This document shows positions 1-8,995 of a DNA stretch of 64,000 nucleotides, in pieces (the stretch's first letter is position 1; every line of letters begins with the position of its first letter). The notes under the pieces are model-generated. The model was not told the origin of the DNA, ran no database searches, and saw nothing but the letters and a program-made list of their open reading frames with translations. The DNA comes from Leptospiraceae bacterium (lineage in GTDB: Bacteria > Spirochaetota > Leptospiria > Leptospirales > Leptonemataceae), in contig JANXCF010000007.1 of assembly GCA_025059995.1 (NCBI GenBank), positions 1 to 64,000 on the forward strand, in the 5' to 3' direction. The position numbers were made by a program, and so were the translations under genes.

Positions 1-1457
1 GCACCTACCGTTTTCTCTTCTGGATTACACAGGTCTTCCTTCCGCAGGTCTCCCCGCAGGTCCTTCTGCACGAAGAAGAACCGATAGTCTTTTAGCTCCT
101 CCTCCAGCGTAGGTTTTCGAGGGAAGTTTACCTGCGTAAATTCGCCTCTCTCTACGAAGCTCTTCATAGAGAGCGTAAGCTGGTAAAAAGGGTGCTGGCT
201 GTCTACCGGCTCTGAACCGTAGAGCTGAGCTAGTTTTATTGCGTAGTTAATCTTGTTCTTTCCTAAAGCCTTACAAGCCCGCTCGTAGTCTTGACCTCCC
301 TCAGGCTTTATAAGATTAAGATTGAAAAAGAGGAAGTCTAAAAAGTCCTCTTCCAACGCTTTTGCCCAATCCACGAGAGGTATGGCGTCTTCAAGCTCGC
401 CGTATTGAAGAAGAACCTCAAAGGAGAGCTCTAGATTTTTGCCTCCTCTCTGTTTGTGAATCTCTTGGTCCTTATCCCCTACGAATAAGGTCTTTATCCC
501 AAAGCTTTCGCAGATATCGGTTATCTTTTCGCGGTTATAGACGCCGTCTATGTGAAGAAGAAGCACGTTGTGCCTTTCGGGTCGTGTGCCCGTAGAGCGC
601 AGAAGAGAAGAGTAGACCAGCTTATAGCTAAAGCCCTCTACCAAAATCGCTCTGTCCGCGAAAAAGAGCTCCGCCTTGTTCTGGTCTGTCATCATGTACC
701 AGCCCGCAAAGTCCTCGGCGTGGGTGTAGACCTTGCTCTCTACGACTCTGACAATCTGGGAAGGCTTTAGCATAGAAAGGGGAATGGCGGAATGAGTGCT
801 AAAGAGGAGCTTAAACCGGTCTTTGTTCTCTTCAAAAAAGTTGATGAGCTTGTTCATGTACTCCCTGAGCAGGTTGAGGTGCAGGAAGACCTCAGGCTCT
901 TCTATGACGAATATGACCTGGTCCTGATTACCTATGCGCGGGTAGTTGAGTATAGCTTCTATTGCGAAGATGGCTTGCGTGCCAGCGCTGAGCCGCTGAG
1001 GATTTAACCGCCTGCCGTTCAGCTCTACCTCAAAGGAGTTCCCTTTAAAGGAGTCCCCTTTTATCACCACTACCCTCTTGCCCAGTATATCGGAGACGCT
1101 TTTACAGACATTTTCCAAAGACTGGTCAGGGTAGTTTCTCAAGAGCTCTACGAAGTCTATGTCTTTGCCCTGTGCTTGTTGTTCGATCGGTAGAGGTTCG
1201 TAAATGCCTTTAGTACTTCTTATTTTGTAGCACTTATTTGCGGATGTTTCTATGCTTAAGACCGCAGGCTTATTCGGCTCTTTTTTCTCTTCATTTTGCA
1301 CTTGTCTTCTATAAACTGCCTTGTTTACCGCATCCAAGATGGTGGACTTGCCAGAGGCATTCTTGCCAACAAGGGCATAGACAGGATAGTTTGAGAAGTC
1401 TATCTCCACCTTCTCGCCGAATGCTCTGAAGTTTTCTATCGATATTTTTGCCCTCAT
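1..1457 (-). CDS. OLD-family ATPase/TOPRIM nuclease, 3' end cut by window edge
   Basis: The minus strand is open from an ATG at 1457 to the window edge, giving about 485 residues with no stop. The N-terminus has a Walker A (GKNASGKST, residues 31-39). Next come an ABC-type signature (LSAGTQ, 156-161), a Walker B (VIFVIEEPE, 181-189) and STHS (220-223). A TOPRIM domain follows, with the acidic residue in ILVEGF (E274) and GDKD (D328, D330). This order is that of OLD-family nucleases, which nick or cut DNA in phage defence, either alone or as GajA of Gabija. A Gabija helicase partner would lie left of base 1 and cannot be seen. Base composition differs from the neighbours: 61-120 has 29 G/C of 60, against 18 of 60 at 9961-10020. 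This suggests transfer. Family call is firm; the exact system is unknown. Confidence 0.85.
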   Translation of the reverse strand, partial: MRAKISIENFRAFGEKVEIDFSNYPVYALVGKNASGKSTILDAVNKAVYRRQVQNEEKKEPNKPAVLSIETSANKCYKIRSTKGIYEPLPIEQQAQGKDIDFVELLRNYPDQSLENVCKSVSDILGKRVVVIKGDSFKGNSFEVELNGRRLNPQRLSAGTQAIFAIEAILNYPRIGNQDQVIFVIEEPEVFLHLNLLREYMNKLINFFEENKDRFKLLFSTHSAIPLSMLKPSQIVRVVESKVYTHAEDFAGWYMMTDQNKAELFFADRAILVEGFSYKLVYSSLLRSTGTRPERHNVLLLHIDGVYNREKITDICESFGIKTLFVGDKDQEIHKQRGGKNLELSFEVLLQYGELEDAIPLVDWAKALEEDFLDFLFFNLNLIKPEGGQDYERACKALGKNKINYAIKLAQLYGSEPVDSQHPFYQLTLSMKSFVERGEFTQVNFPRKPTLEEELKDYRFFFVQKDLRGDLRKEDLCNPEEKTVG

Positions 1458-1490
1458 AATCTTAAATTTTAACTATTAATCTCGTCGAAA

Positions 1491-1849
1491 TCAACCACAA
1501 GTGCGGGAAAATTTAAATTCAAGAGCGCCATCAAGTTCCACAGAATAAATCTCACCAATGCAAAAAGCTTCGCAAGCTCGTATATACCCATTTTTCGCAA
1601 GTCTATTCTTTTTTTTGTTCTTCGCTGATGCCTCTTCATCAACCGATCCTTCAAAGACACAAAGACAATTGGAAAATGTCTTTATCAAACTTTAACAACA
1701 TACCCTTGAATTTCTCTACCTCGTTTCTGTTGATTACACATACAGTAAGCTTGTGTTTAAGGCGCCTAAATCTGTTGAAATAACAATAGTTTTTTCTCTC
1801 ATACTTATTAATAGAGTTTTTCAAAAGCCAAAAAGTTTCAATCTCTTTT
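1491..1849 (-). pseudogene. possible decayed YitT/DUF2179 C-terminal remnant
   Basis: This gap between the nuclease gene and the DUF1564 gene has no intact gene. On the minus strand a frame runs from about 1849 to a stop at 1651-1653 without a proper start. It includes LTVCVINRNEVEKFKGMLL and then FDKDIFQL, which resembles the C-terminal DUF2179 part of YitT membrane proteins (typical pattern VVVxRxEVxxLKxIIxxIDPxAF). A second minus frame, shifted by one base, continues to about 1491. The transmembrane part expected upstream is absent. I read this as a truncated, frameshifted relic, perhaps left by arrival of the G+C-rich nuclease gene. The similarity is from memory and short. Confidence 0.3.
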
Positions 1850-1929
1850 CATTTTTCTAAAATCGAACCTTAAACGGAAGGGAATTTTGTTAAAACTATG
1901 TTTCATTTCCTGAGACCTCACCCTATGAG

Positions 1930-2421
1930 ATGGAGCACCAATTTTCCTTCACCCTCAAACCCATAACGATGGTTTGCATCAACATCAAGCCAGAGCTCTA
2001 CGGGTATTTGGTTCAGAATTCAGAAGACGATATGATTGAGTATTTTCGCTACCTACTCCATAAGTACAAAGTGTTTCTTTTAGCAGCAAAAGTCGTTCAC
2101 ATCAAAGGAACATCAACCACGGAGTATCAACCACCAACAAAGGATTACATACGAAGAACCATAGCCATGGACCCATACCTATGGAAGGAATACAAAGAAC
2201 TCAAAGAAATGACAGGCTACTCAATCAGCGCCATCATCCGGATCTTTCTCGAATGGGAAATGAGCAGCAGAGGGGAAAGAGTGGAAATGTGGATACCAGT
2301 GGATTTCCGTGAAAGCCTGCTGGACGACGCCGAAGTCCACGTTTCCAATAACTATTTCCTGAGCCTCACGGCGAGTCGGCTGGACAGGCTGTTAGAGTAT
2401 GTTTTCGTGGATGATTCGTGA
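1930..2421 (+). CDS. DUF1564-like protein
   Basis: A 163-residue soluble protein of unknown function. The middle contains a YLLHKYK segment, a TEYQPP stretch, then a WKEYKELKEMTGYSISAIIR segment followed by a hydrophobic helix. This order (YxxxLLHxYR, YQPxxxxxxR, W.ELxxxxGxSR, hydrophobic helix) is how I remember DUF1564, a paralogous family found in Leptospira. Some of these have been described as ribbon-helix-helix-like, which I cannot confirm here. The gene stands alone, converging on the lipoprotein gene at 2480-3592. No strong ribosome binding site precedes either the ATG at 1930 or the one at 1969, so the start is uncertain. Confidence 0.5.
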   Translation: MEHQFSFTLKPITMVCINIKPELYGYLVQNSEDDMIEYFRYLLHKYKVFLLAAKVVHIKGTSTTEYQPPTKDYIRRTIAMDPYLWKEYKELKEMTGYSISAIIRIFLEWEMSSRGERVEMWIPVDFRESLLDDAEVHVSNNYFLSLTASRLDRLLEYVFVDDS

Positions 2422-2479
2422 TGGGGGTGTTGTAGTGTAGTGATTTATGGTGGATTTTTTTTCGCTTAGGTTCAAGCCC

Positions 2480-3592
2480 TCAGTTTGACGTGTGAGCATA
2501 CCTTTTTTCGAAAGAAACCTTGATTTTCTCGCCGATTTTGAGGAATGCCACTTCTTTGGCTGGGTTCGGTTGAGCTTGCCTCCAGTTTTCGTAAGTTTCT
2601 TTTAACAACTTCGGGGGCAAGTTCATGGGTTCCTCTGCTAAGTAGAATGTGCCCCAGTGGATGGGGAAAAGGATTTCTGCATCCAGGTCCAAGAAAGCCC
2701 GAAAGGCTTCCTGAGGATCCAAGTGAACTTCTTGCATGAACCAACGTGGTTCAAAAGCCCCAATGGGAATCAAAGCCACCTTGGGTTTCCCGATTTCTTC
2801 TCTGATTTCTCGAAAGAATCTTTCATATCCAGTATCACCCGCAAAGTAGAAATCAAAATCGTGGTCCCTATCCTTCACATACCAACCAGCCCAAAGGGTT
2901 TCGTTCCGATCAAAAAGGGATCGAGCTGAAAAATGCCTTGCCGGCGTGCAAAAAACCTGTATGCCATCGAGCTCCACGTACTCCCACCAGTCCAACTCAA
3001 CATAGTTCGAAATCCCCCATTCATTTAAATGATTTCCTACCCTTAGTGGCACAAAAAATAGTGGTTTAAATTTTTTATCAATTTCTCTTACTGTTTTTTC
3101 ATCTAAATGATCGTAGTGATTATGGGAGATCAAAACAAAATCAATCTTGGGTATGTCCTCAAGAGAAATGGCGGGAGGTCTTTGCCTCTTCGGACCAGCA
3201 AACGAAACAGGACTTGCCCTCTCACTAAAATGAGGATCAGTGATAAAATAGTACTTCGGAGACACAATCAACACTGTCGAATGCCCAATCCAGTAAAAAC
3301 GATAGGAATCCATCTCTTGTTGGATTTCTTCTTTTGAGAGTTTCACGAAATCAGCAGGAAAGATTTTTTCTTTTTCATCGCCTGATAGGATTTTACTAAA
3401 AACCCAAAAAAAGCTTTTTACAGGATCTCTTTCAATCGAAGGATAGGGATTACGAAAGCCATTTTGAGTGTGGTGTTCCTGATGATAAATCTTCAATCTC
3501 TTGATTTCCATCTTTTTCGCTTGATGCTCTTTGGGATTGCTATTGACCATACAAAATTCGAACAACAATATAAGAACTACTAATTTCCTCAT
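2480..3592 (-). CDS. metallo-beta-lactamase-fold hydrolase (NAPE-PLD/UlaG-like), probable lipoprotein
   Basis: The 370-residue protein begins with a basic, hydrophobic leader ending LLFEFC, which could serve as a spirochaetal lipobox. The metallo-beta-lactamase metal site HNHYDH lies at residues 157-162. Further ligands are expected in TPARHF, in YFAGDTGY (the bridging Asp) and in the C-terminal PIHWGTF. The pattern WIGHSTVLI...DPHFSERASP is typical of the N-acyl-phosphatidylethanolamine phospholipase D / RomA / UlaG branch. These enzymes hydrolyse phosphodiester or lactone bonds; the substrate here cannot be read from sequence. If lipidated, it would act at the inner or outer membrane facing the periplasm. 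It is divergent from the psd-fusion gene, 85 bp apart. Confidence 0.8.
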   Translation of the reverse strand: MRKLVVLILLFEFCMVNSNPKEHQAKKMEIKRLKIYHQEHHTQNGFRNPYPSIERDPVKSFFWVFSKILSGDEKEKIFPADFVKLSKEEIQQEMDSYRFYWIGHSTVLIVSPKYYFITDPHFSERASPVSFAGPKRQRPPAISLEDIPKIDFVLISHNHYDHLDEKTVREIDKKFKPLFFVPLRVGNHLNEWGISNYVELDWWEYVELDGIQVFCTPARHFSARSLFDRNETLWAGWYVKDRDHDFDFYFAGDTGYERFFREIREEIGKPKVALIPIGAFEPRWFMQEVHLDPQEAFRAFLDLDAEILFPIHWGTFYLAEEPMNLPPKLLKETYENWRQAQPNPAKEVAFLKIGEKIKVSFEKRYAHTSN

Positions 3593-3677
3593 GTTGAATT
3601 ACAAAGAAATCAACTTTTCTTCATCGAAAAGAAATTCATTTACTGAATAGGAATTACTAGTTTTCTTGCAGTAAGAT

Positions 3678-5915
3678 ATGTTTTCTTTGAAACTTGTCAA
3701 CGGCATCATTTATCCTTATTTTTTGATGTTTCTTTTGGCGAGCTTGTTTTTGCTTTTTTACTACCGTTTTTTGATCCTTCGTTATTTTCTTTTGTCCATC
3801 AAAATTATTTCGGGGGTGTTGGATTGGAAAGGATCAAGAGGTAAAATCACACCGGGGCGTGCGTTTTTCGCAGGCATAGTGGGTTCTTTTTTTCCTGGGC
3901 AGGTGGTGGGACTTTCCGTTGCCCTGGTAATCTCTGAGCCCCCGATCGTAATTTTACTCATGATTTTCCATTTTCTTCAGACCTCGCTTGAGTTTGTTCT
4001 TTCTGCCATGAGCTTTAAGTTCCGATACCGAAACGAGTCTGGAAACTTAGAAACAGGTCTAATTTTGGGAATAGATAAGTATTCCAGAATTCGGTGGTTT
4101 GGCATTCTTTATGGATTATTTTTTGGAGTTTTGAGTATCTTCTATGGGATTTGGAATTTATCTTTTGTTGAGGTTATCAATCAAACCTTTTATCAAAGAA
4201 TAGACTGGAAGATGGAGTCCTCAAGCATCATGATCTTATTTTTGATTTTCTTGATTTTGATTTTTAATGGGGGCATTCGAAGGATTGGGGTCTATGCAAA
4301 AATCCAAGCATATGTTTTACTACTTGTTGTCATACTGAGTTTGCTCATAATACCAGAGTTTTTTTCTTTTTTTGCTTCTGCTCTCAAGGATTTTTCAAAG
4401 TTGTTCCATAAAGAAAACTTCGACCAAACCATCAGTGCCACCATCCTGTATTTTCTTTTTGCTGAAGTCCCCAGCTACAAGCTCAACATCTTCTCTGGTT
4501 TCGTGCGCACGAATTATTCCGCTAAGCAAGGCATAGCTACACTTCTGTATCCCATCTTGCAGTCTTTGGCTCTGATTTTGTTTTCCCCCGTGATTTACGA
4601 AATCCTCAAAAATTCTTCTATCCCTTTTTCTTCTTTTAGTGATTTGCCGCAGCTGATTTTTTTTCTTCACACAAGTTTGATTTCTAGCTTTATCTTGGGT
4701 TTTTCTTCTGAGCCTTATCTTGATGTTGTGATTTGGGCGATGTTTTTTTCTTTGGTTTTTTCGTCGTTTTTGACTTGGTTTTTCTCTGGAAATCTAATCC
4801 TTCGGCAGGTATTGTTTCGCTTTCACTTACCTAATTTCTATCCCGTTGTAGTGATTCTGATTTTTCTTTATTTCATCTTTTTTTTCTATTGGGAGAACGA
4901 GAAAGTGATGTACGTCTTTTATCTGCTTTTTCTCTTTCTTTCTGGGATTGTGGGGATTTTTTCTATCATCTTTGCATTGATTTATCACATCCTCGGAAAG
5001 TTCGAGTTACAAAAATACGAAGCCTCTTACGAGGGTGGAGTGGATTTCTCTCGAGACTTGTTCGTTTTGTTGTTTGCCATTCTACCTTCGAATTTAATTT
5101 CCAAAATTTTTGGTTATTTTAGCCTGATTCGTTTCCCTCAACCCTTGATGAAGTGGATTATTTTGGTATTTACGAAAATCTACAAAATCAACCTATCAGA
5201 AATCAAAAAGGACCTCAAAGAGTTCCGAAATCTCAATGAGTTTTTCATTCGGGAGCTCAAAGAAGAAGTCCGTCCCATCGACAGAAGAAAAAAAATCCTT
5301 GTCTCTCCCGTGGATGCAACTATCATAAGAAGGGGAACTATCAATGAAGGATTTCTCATCCAAGCAAAAGATGTTTATTATACTTTAAAAGATCTCTTGG
5401 TTGATCCGGATTATCTACCTGTTTTTGAAGGAGGAAGGTACATTGTTTTATATTTGAGTCCTCAAGATTATCATCGCATACATGCCCCTTATGATTGCAT
5501 CGTGGAAGGATATACTTACTCTCCCGGAAATCTATTCCCAGTGAATGAACCAGCAGTGGAAGGAATGCACGGATTATTTCCAAAAAACGAACGCCTAACA
5601 ACCTTTTTGAGAACTCGTTTCGGCAGGATTGCGATGGTGAAAGTAGGAGCTACCAATGTTGGACGAATCCGAATTCTTTATGACTCCATCAGAACCAATG
5701 CATGGATACGAAGAAAGAAAGCCGTTCGTTATCCCTACAAAATCCTTTTCAAAAAAGGACAAGAGATAGCAAGGTTTGAAATGGGTTCGACCGTGATTTT
5801 GATTTTCGAAAAAAACACAGTAGAATTTCTTGAAACTGCCATCGAAGGTATTAAAGTAAAATATGGGGAAAAAATAGCACGATTTCAAACACCATGGAAT
5901 ACGCAAAAACGATAG
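3678..5915 (+). CDS. psd: AGCS-like membrane domain fused to phosphatidylserine decarboxylase
   Basis: The 745-residue protein has two parts. Residues 1 to about 480 form a polytopic membrane region resembling alanine/glycine:cation symporters: a KITPGRAF stretch near residue 55 and GGIRRIG at 198-204. The family's GTGNIAG sodium/substrate motif is replaced by a GSFFPGQVVG stretch, so transport is doubtful. Residues about 510-740 are a complete phosphatidylserine decarboxylase proenzyme: NEFFIREL, PVDAT (normally PADG), DYHRIH (second His at 601, first at 599), LFPKNER and GATNVG. The pyruvoyl-forming site reads MGST, normally LGST, so self-cleavage would fall between G703 and S704. The reaction converts phosphatidylserine to phosphatidylethanolamine at the membrane. 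Its 3' end overlaps the histidine kinase gene by 22 bp. Confidence 0.85.
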   Translation: MFSLKLVNGIIYPYFLMFLLASLFLLFYYRFLILRYFLLSIKIISGVLDWKGSRGKITPGRAFFAGIVGSFFPGQVVGLSVALVISEPPIVILLMIFHFLQTSLEFVLSAMSFKFRYRNESGNLETGLILGIDKYSRIRWFGILYGLFFGVLSIFYGIWNLSFVEVINQTFYQRIDWKMESSSIMILFLIFLILIFNGGIRRIGVYAKIQAYVLLLVVILSLLIIPEFFSFFASALKDFSKLFHKENFDQTISATILYFLFAEVPSYKLNIFSGFVRTNYSAKQGIATLLYPILQSLALILFSPVIYEILKNSSIPFSSFSDLPQLIFFLHTSLISSFILGFSSEPYLDVVIWAMFFSLVFSSFLTWFFSGNLILRQVLFRFHLPNFYPVVVILIFLYFIFFFYWENEKVMYVFYLLFLFLSGIVGIFSIIFALIYHILGKFELQKYEASYEGGVDFSRDLFVLLFAILPSNLISKIFGYFSLIRFPQPLMKWIILVFTKIYKINLSEIKKDLKEFRNLNEFFIRELKEEVRPIDRRKKILVSPVDATIIRRGTINEGFLIQAKDVYYTLKDLLVDPDYLPVFEGGRYIVLYLSPQDYHRIHAPYDCIVEGYTYSPGNLFPVNEPAVEGMHGLFPKNERLTTFLRTRFGRIAMVKVGATNVGRIRILYDSIRTNAWIRRKKAVRYPYKILFKKGQEIARFEMGSTVILIFEKNTVEFLETAIEGIKVKYGEKIARFQTPWNTQKR

Positions 5916-7006
5916 AGTCCAAATTCAAAGAAATTGAAATCATTTTTGACTCACTTCCCATTGCTATTTTTGCCATCAACCAATTGTTTCGAATCCTTCG
6001 CTTGAATGAAACAGCATTAAAATTCTTAAAAGAAAACGATTATCGTTCTATTCTCAATGAATTATGTTATGCAAAAATTCACAAAAGAAACGAAATTTGT
6101 CCTTTTTGTCCTTTGATGAATGAATGGAATGGAATCTCATTTGATCAAAAACAATATCATCGAATAGAAAAGATCATTTCCAAGAAAGAGGAAAAAGAAA
6201 CCATCTACAAAATTACTTTTATTTTGGTTTCCTATGGAAGATTAAGAATGATTGAAATCATCGAAGATATCACAAAAGAAGTGGAAAAACAAGAAGAAAT
6301 GATTCGTATTGAAAATTTAGCCTCTTTAGGGACCATGATTTCTGGCATTGCTCATGAACTCAACAACCCCTTGACAGGAATTTCGTTAAATTTACAAAAT
6401 CTCATCTCCAACATTCCTCATTATTTCGAAAATCAAACAGAAAAACAACAAGAGGTATTATACCGACTTAAGCTAATCCAAAAGGATCTGCTAAAAGCCA
6501 GTTCGATTGTATCAGACATCTTGAGTTTATCACGTCCTGGACTGAAAGAAAAACACCCTGTTGATTTGATTAAAGTCATTCATCGAGCAAAAGATAATAC
6601 CATAAGGATATATCCGGTTTTGGCAAACAAAATCCGGTGGGAAATCCAAGAAATGGAGTCTCTGTTTGTTTTAGGCAATGCAGATAAACTCGAAAGAATG
6701 TTTTTCAATCTCTTTCGGAATTCCCTTCAAGCCTATGACTACAGAGAAGGAGTGATAAAAATACAATTCAAACTTTATCCTGACAAGGTCCTCGTGATGG
6801 TTTATGATGAAGCCGGCGGAATCCCCAAAGAAATTCTAAAGAAAGTTTTTATTCCCTTTGCTACGACGAAAACGACTTCCAAAGGCACGGGATTGGGTTT
6901 GTCTATTTGTTTTAGTATTGTTAAAGAACACAATGGCAAAATCAAAATTCGCTCTCACGATGGAAAAACCACCTTTTATATTTCCTTACCCCTTCTTAAT
7001 AAGTAA
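5894..7006 (+). CDS. PAS-domain sensor histidine kinase
   Basis: A 370-residue soluble kinase. Residues about 12-130 look like a PAS sensor (SLPIAIFAINQ, then RILRLNETA). This region holds two cysteines in CPFCP that could bind a metal or sense redox state. The HisKA helix carries the phospho-acceptor in GIAHELNNPL, His154. The HATPase domain shows the N box (NLFRNSLQAY), the DEAGG box in place of DxGxG, and the G2 box GTGLGLSI. It has no transmembrane segment, so it senses a cytoplasmic signal. The start overlaps the psd-fusion gene by 22 bp and its stop overlaps the response regulator start (TAATG), so the three genes are probably cotranscribed and the last two are translationally coupled. 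Confidence 0.9.
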   Translation: MEYAKTIESKFKEIEIIFDSLPIAIFAINQLFRILRLNETALKFLKENDYRSILNELCYAKIHKRNEICPFCPLMNEWNGISFDQKQYHRIEKIISKKEEKETIYKITFILVSYGRLRMIEIIEDITKEVEKQEEMIRIENLASLGTMISGIAHELNNPLTGISLNLQNLISNIPHYFENQTEKQQEVLYRLKLIQKDLLKASSIVSDILSLSRPGLKEKHPVDLIKVIHRAKDNTIRIYPVLANKIRWEIQEMESLFVLGNADKLERMFFNLFRNSLQAYDYREGVIKIQFKLYPDKVLVMVYDEAGGIPKEILKKVFIPFATTKTTSKGTGLGLSICFSIVKEHNGKIKIRSHDGKTTFYISLPLLNK

Positions 7007-8007
7007 TGAAGTTTTATAAAGTTTTGATCGTCGATGATATTGAATCAATTCGAGTAGCTATTCATGATTATTTGAAATCAGATTATCAAGTTCTTACAGC
7101 ATCGAATGGTTTTGATGCTTTGAAGATTTTAGAATCCCAACACATCGATATTGTGATTTCTGATATTCGCATGCCAGATATGGATGGTATAACCCTAATT
7201 CGAAAAATCCAAGAACTCTACCCCTTTACAAAATACTCATTAATTACTGCCTATAATATCAACGATTACATCAAATATGCACGGGAATACAAAATTTGGA
7301 ATATTATTCCTAAATCCAGTTTTTTGGACCTAGGGTTTATCAAGACAATGATTTATAAATTACTAAGTAACGATATTTTTGGTTTCGATAAGTATTTTGA
7401 GCCCTTACAGCAAAAAAAGATCAAGCTTGTAGAACTTTATCGTATAGCAAAAGAGAGAAACGCCAATTTAGAAGATCGAACCGTGTATCACATCCACGTT
7501 CATACCGAAGAAGAACGAGATAAAGCCTGCGAAATGATTTTTCTTTTATTATCAAAACATCAAGCCCCTAAAAGTATCCGTTTGATTTTGGAAGAGTTAA
7601 CACTCAATGCCAGAGACTATGGTTCAAAACAATTTCAGCTACCCATTAAAATTCAGTTTGGCATATTCGAAAAAAGGCTGCTTTTGGGCGTCAACGACTT
7701 TAGTGGTAAGTTGAATTTTCAAGAAGTGCTACGTCGATTGGAAAGAAATATCACCTATGATTTACATGGACTTCCTATGTCTATTCATGATGAACGTGGA
7801 AGGGGAATCTTCATTGCTCGAGAAAACTTAGATCATTTGATTTTTAATATTAAAGAAAATCAAGAAACCGAGGTTTTAGGGATTTTGGATTTGGAAAGTG
7901 AATTTCGAAACAAAACCATATCTATGTATAAAATCAAAGAAAGTTCAACTCCAAATATTCCCGATCCAAAAAAACAAACACTTTATGATGATATAAAAAC
8001 AACATAG
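7006..8007 (+). CDS. response regulator with C-terminal RsbW-like HATPase domain
   Basis: The N-terminal receiver domain has the acidic pair VDD, the phospho-acceptor Asp in ISDIRMPDMDG, the Thr in LITAYN and the Lys in IIPKS. After a linker, residues about 170-310 form a small HATPase domain of the anti-sigma (RsbW/HATPase_c_2) type: LEELTLNARDYG is the N box and ERGRGIFIAREN the G2 box. The output is therefore likely to be protein kinase or anti-sigma/anti-anti-sigma activity, not DNA binding. It is coupled to the upstream histidine kinase and is its obvious partner. The sigma factor gene at 8996-10030 is one gene away and is a candidate target, which is inference. The 3' end overlaps the convergent gene by 74 bp. 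Confidence 0.85.
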   Translation: MKFYKVLIVDDIESIRVAIHDYLKSDYQVLTASNGFDALKILESQHIDIVISDIRMPDMDGITLIRKIQELYPFTKYSLITAYNINDYIKYAREYKIWNIIPKSSFLDLGFIKTMIYKLLSNDIFGFDKYFEPLQQKKIKLVELYRIAKERNANLEDRTVYHIHVHTEEERDKACEMIFLLLSKHQAPKSIRLILEELTLNARDYGSKQFQLPIKIQFGIFEKRLLLGVNDFSGKLNFQEVLRRLERNITYDLHGLPMSIHDERGRGIFIARENLDHLIFNIKENQETEVLGILDLESEFRNKTISMYKIKESSTPNIPDPKKQTLYDDIKTT

Positions 8008-8992
8008 GTTCATAATTTTTCTCAAAAAACAAAGAAAAGATTTGTTCTCCTTCGAGGGAGTAAACTTCAAGATTCTGAGGTTTTACAACAAAGAAAAGAT
8101 TTCCGTAGGAAAGAGAATCACCAAGAAAGTTAGTATGAAGTTTTAAATCCTTCTGCGTTCTGATTAGATTTTTAGAAACTTCTTCATTGGTTTTGGTTTG
8201 TGAGGTGATTTCATATACCTGAGCTTTTTGAATAAGGATTGTGTTTTCTCCATTGGGAAACATTATATTATCTTCGTAAAAAACAAACGGAAGGGTAAAG
8301 GGAAAAACAATCGGACTTTGGATCGTATTTTTTGATTTTAACGTCAAGGTATCTTGATGTCGAATATCAAAAATTTCAAAAACATCTTGGTTCTGACTAT
8401 AATAATGAACTGCCAACTCTTGATCTCTTAAAGATAGGCTTTTAAAAAACGAATTTGGTTTTTGCAAAAAAAACTCAAAGGACTGGTTCTTATAAAAAGA
8501 AACCAATTTCCCATCACTAAAAAGAAAAAAACATATATCATCTTCTGTATGGCATTTTATATCCACTAAAAAAGAACCGTTCACTTGAACCAACGAATTT
8601 CCGTTCAAATCGAGAACTTCAAAAGCCGTTCTATCAGAATTAATCAGGAATATCCATCTACCATAGGGCTCAAAGTAGGGATAAGAAAATCGCTCTTTCT
8701 TCCAGAGGAGCTGCTCAGGGGAAATAAAATATTCAATACTACTTCCTACTTTCTGAAAGCGAACAAATCCATTCGGCAAAATTGAAAACGCATACAAAAA
8801 TTCCGAAGGTAATGGATATGCTTTTTGTTGATAAAAAAACTCTTTTTTATGAAGCCATTGAAAATCTTTCTGTTCGTTAAAGTTTTTTAGCGAAAATTGA
8901 ATTGGGGGAATGTAGATTTCTTCTTTTTTGAATAGAAAAGAAACAAGAAAAAGATTCAAACTCAAAGAGAGAAATAAAATAAAAAACTTCAC
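7934..8992 (-). CDS. membrane-anchored hypothetical protein
   Basis: I do not recognise this 352-residue protein. It has one N-terminal hydrophobic segment (about residues 3-22), which could be a signal anchor. A long periplasmic part follows, rich in Phe, Tyr and alternating beta-strand patterns. Short recurring blocks such as AFEVLDLNGNSLV and VFEIFDIRHQDTL suggest a beta-propeller-like fold. It lies 3 bp downstream of the sigma factor gene on the same strand, so the two are probably cotranscribed. Its 3' end overlaps the convergent response regulator gene by 74 bp. A role in sensing for the sigma factor is possible but unsupported. Confidence 0.65.
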   Translation of the reverse strand: MKFFILFLSLSLNLFLVSFLFKKEEIYIPPIQFSLKNFNEQKDFQWLHKKEFFYQQKAYPLPSEFLYAFSILPNGFVRFQKVGSSIEYFISPEQLLWKKERFSYPYFEPYGRWIFLINSDRTAFEVLDLNGNSLVQVNGSFLVDIKCHTEDDICFFLFSDGKLVSFYKNQSFEFFLQKPNSFFKSLSLRDQELAVHYYSQNQDVFEIFDIRHQDTLTLKSKNTIQSPIVFPFTLPFVFYEDNIMFPNGENTILIQKAQVYEITSQTKTNEEVSKNLIRTQKDLKLHTNFLGDSLSYGNLFFVVKPQNLEVYSLEGEQIFSLFFEKNYEPMLFLYHHKVFVFLDREYLELNFL

Positions 8993-8995
8993 AAT

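Noticed and set aside
362-1429. Several plus-strand open frames of 60-77 codons
   Set aside because: They lie opposite the long OLD-family gene, which shows family motifs in order; the plus frames show none.
1469-1660. 63-codon minus-strand frame rich in Arg/Lys then hydrophobic
   Set aside because: No ribosome site or family; lies in the decayed region and more likely part of its debris.
2472-2744. 90-codon minus-strand frame
   Set aside because: Shadow of the metallo-beta-lactamase gene in another frame of the same strand.
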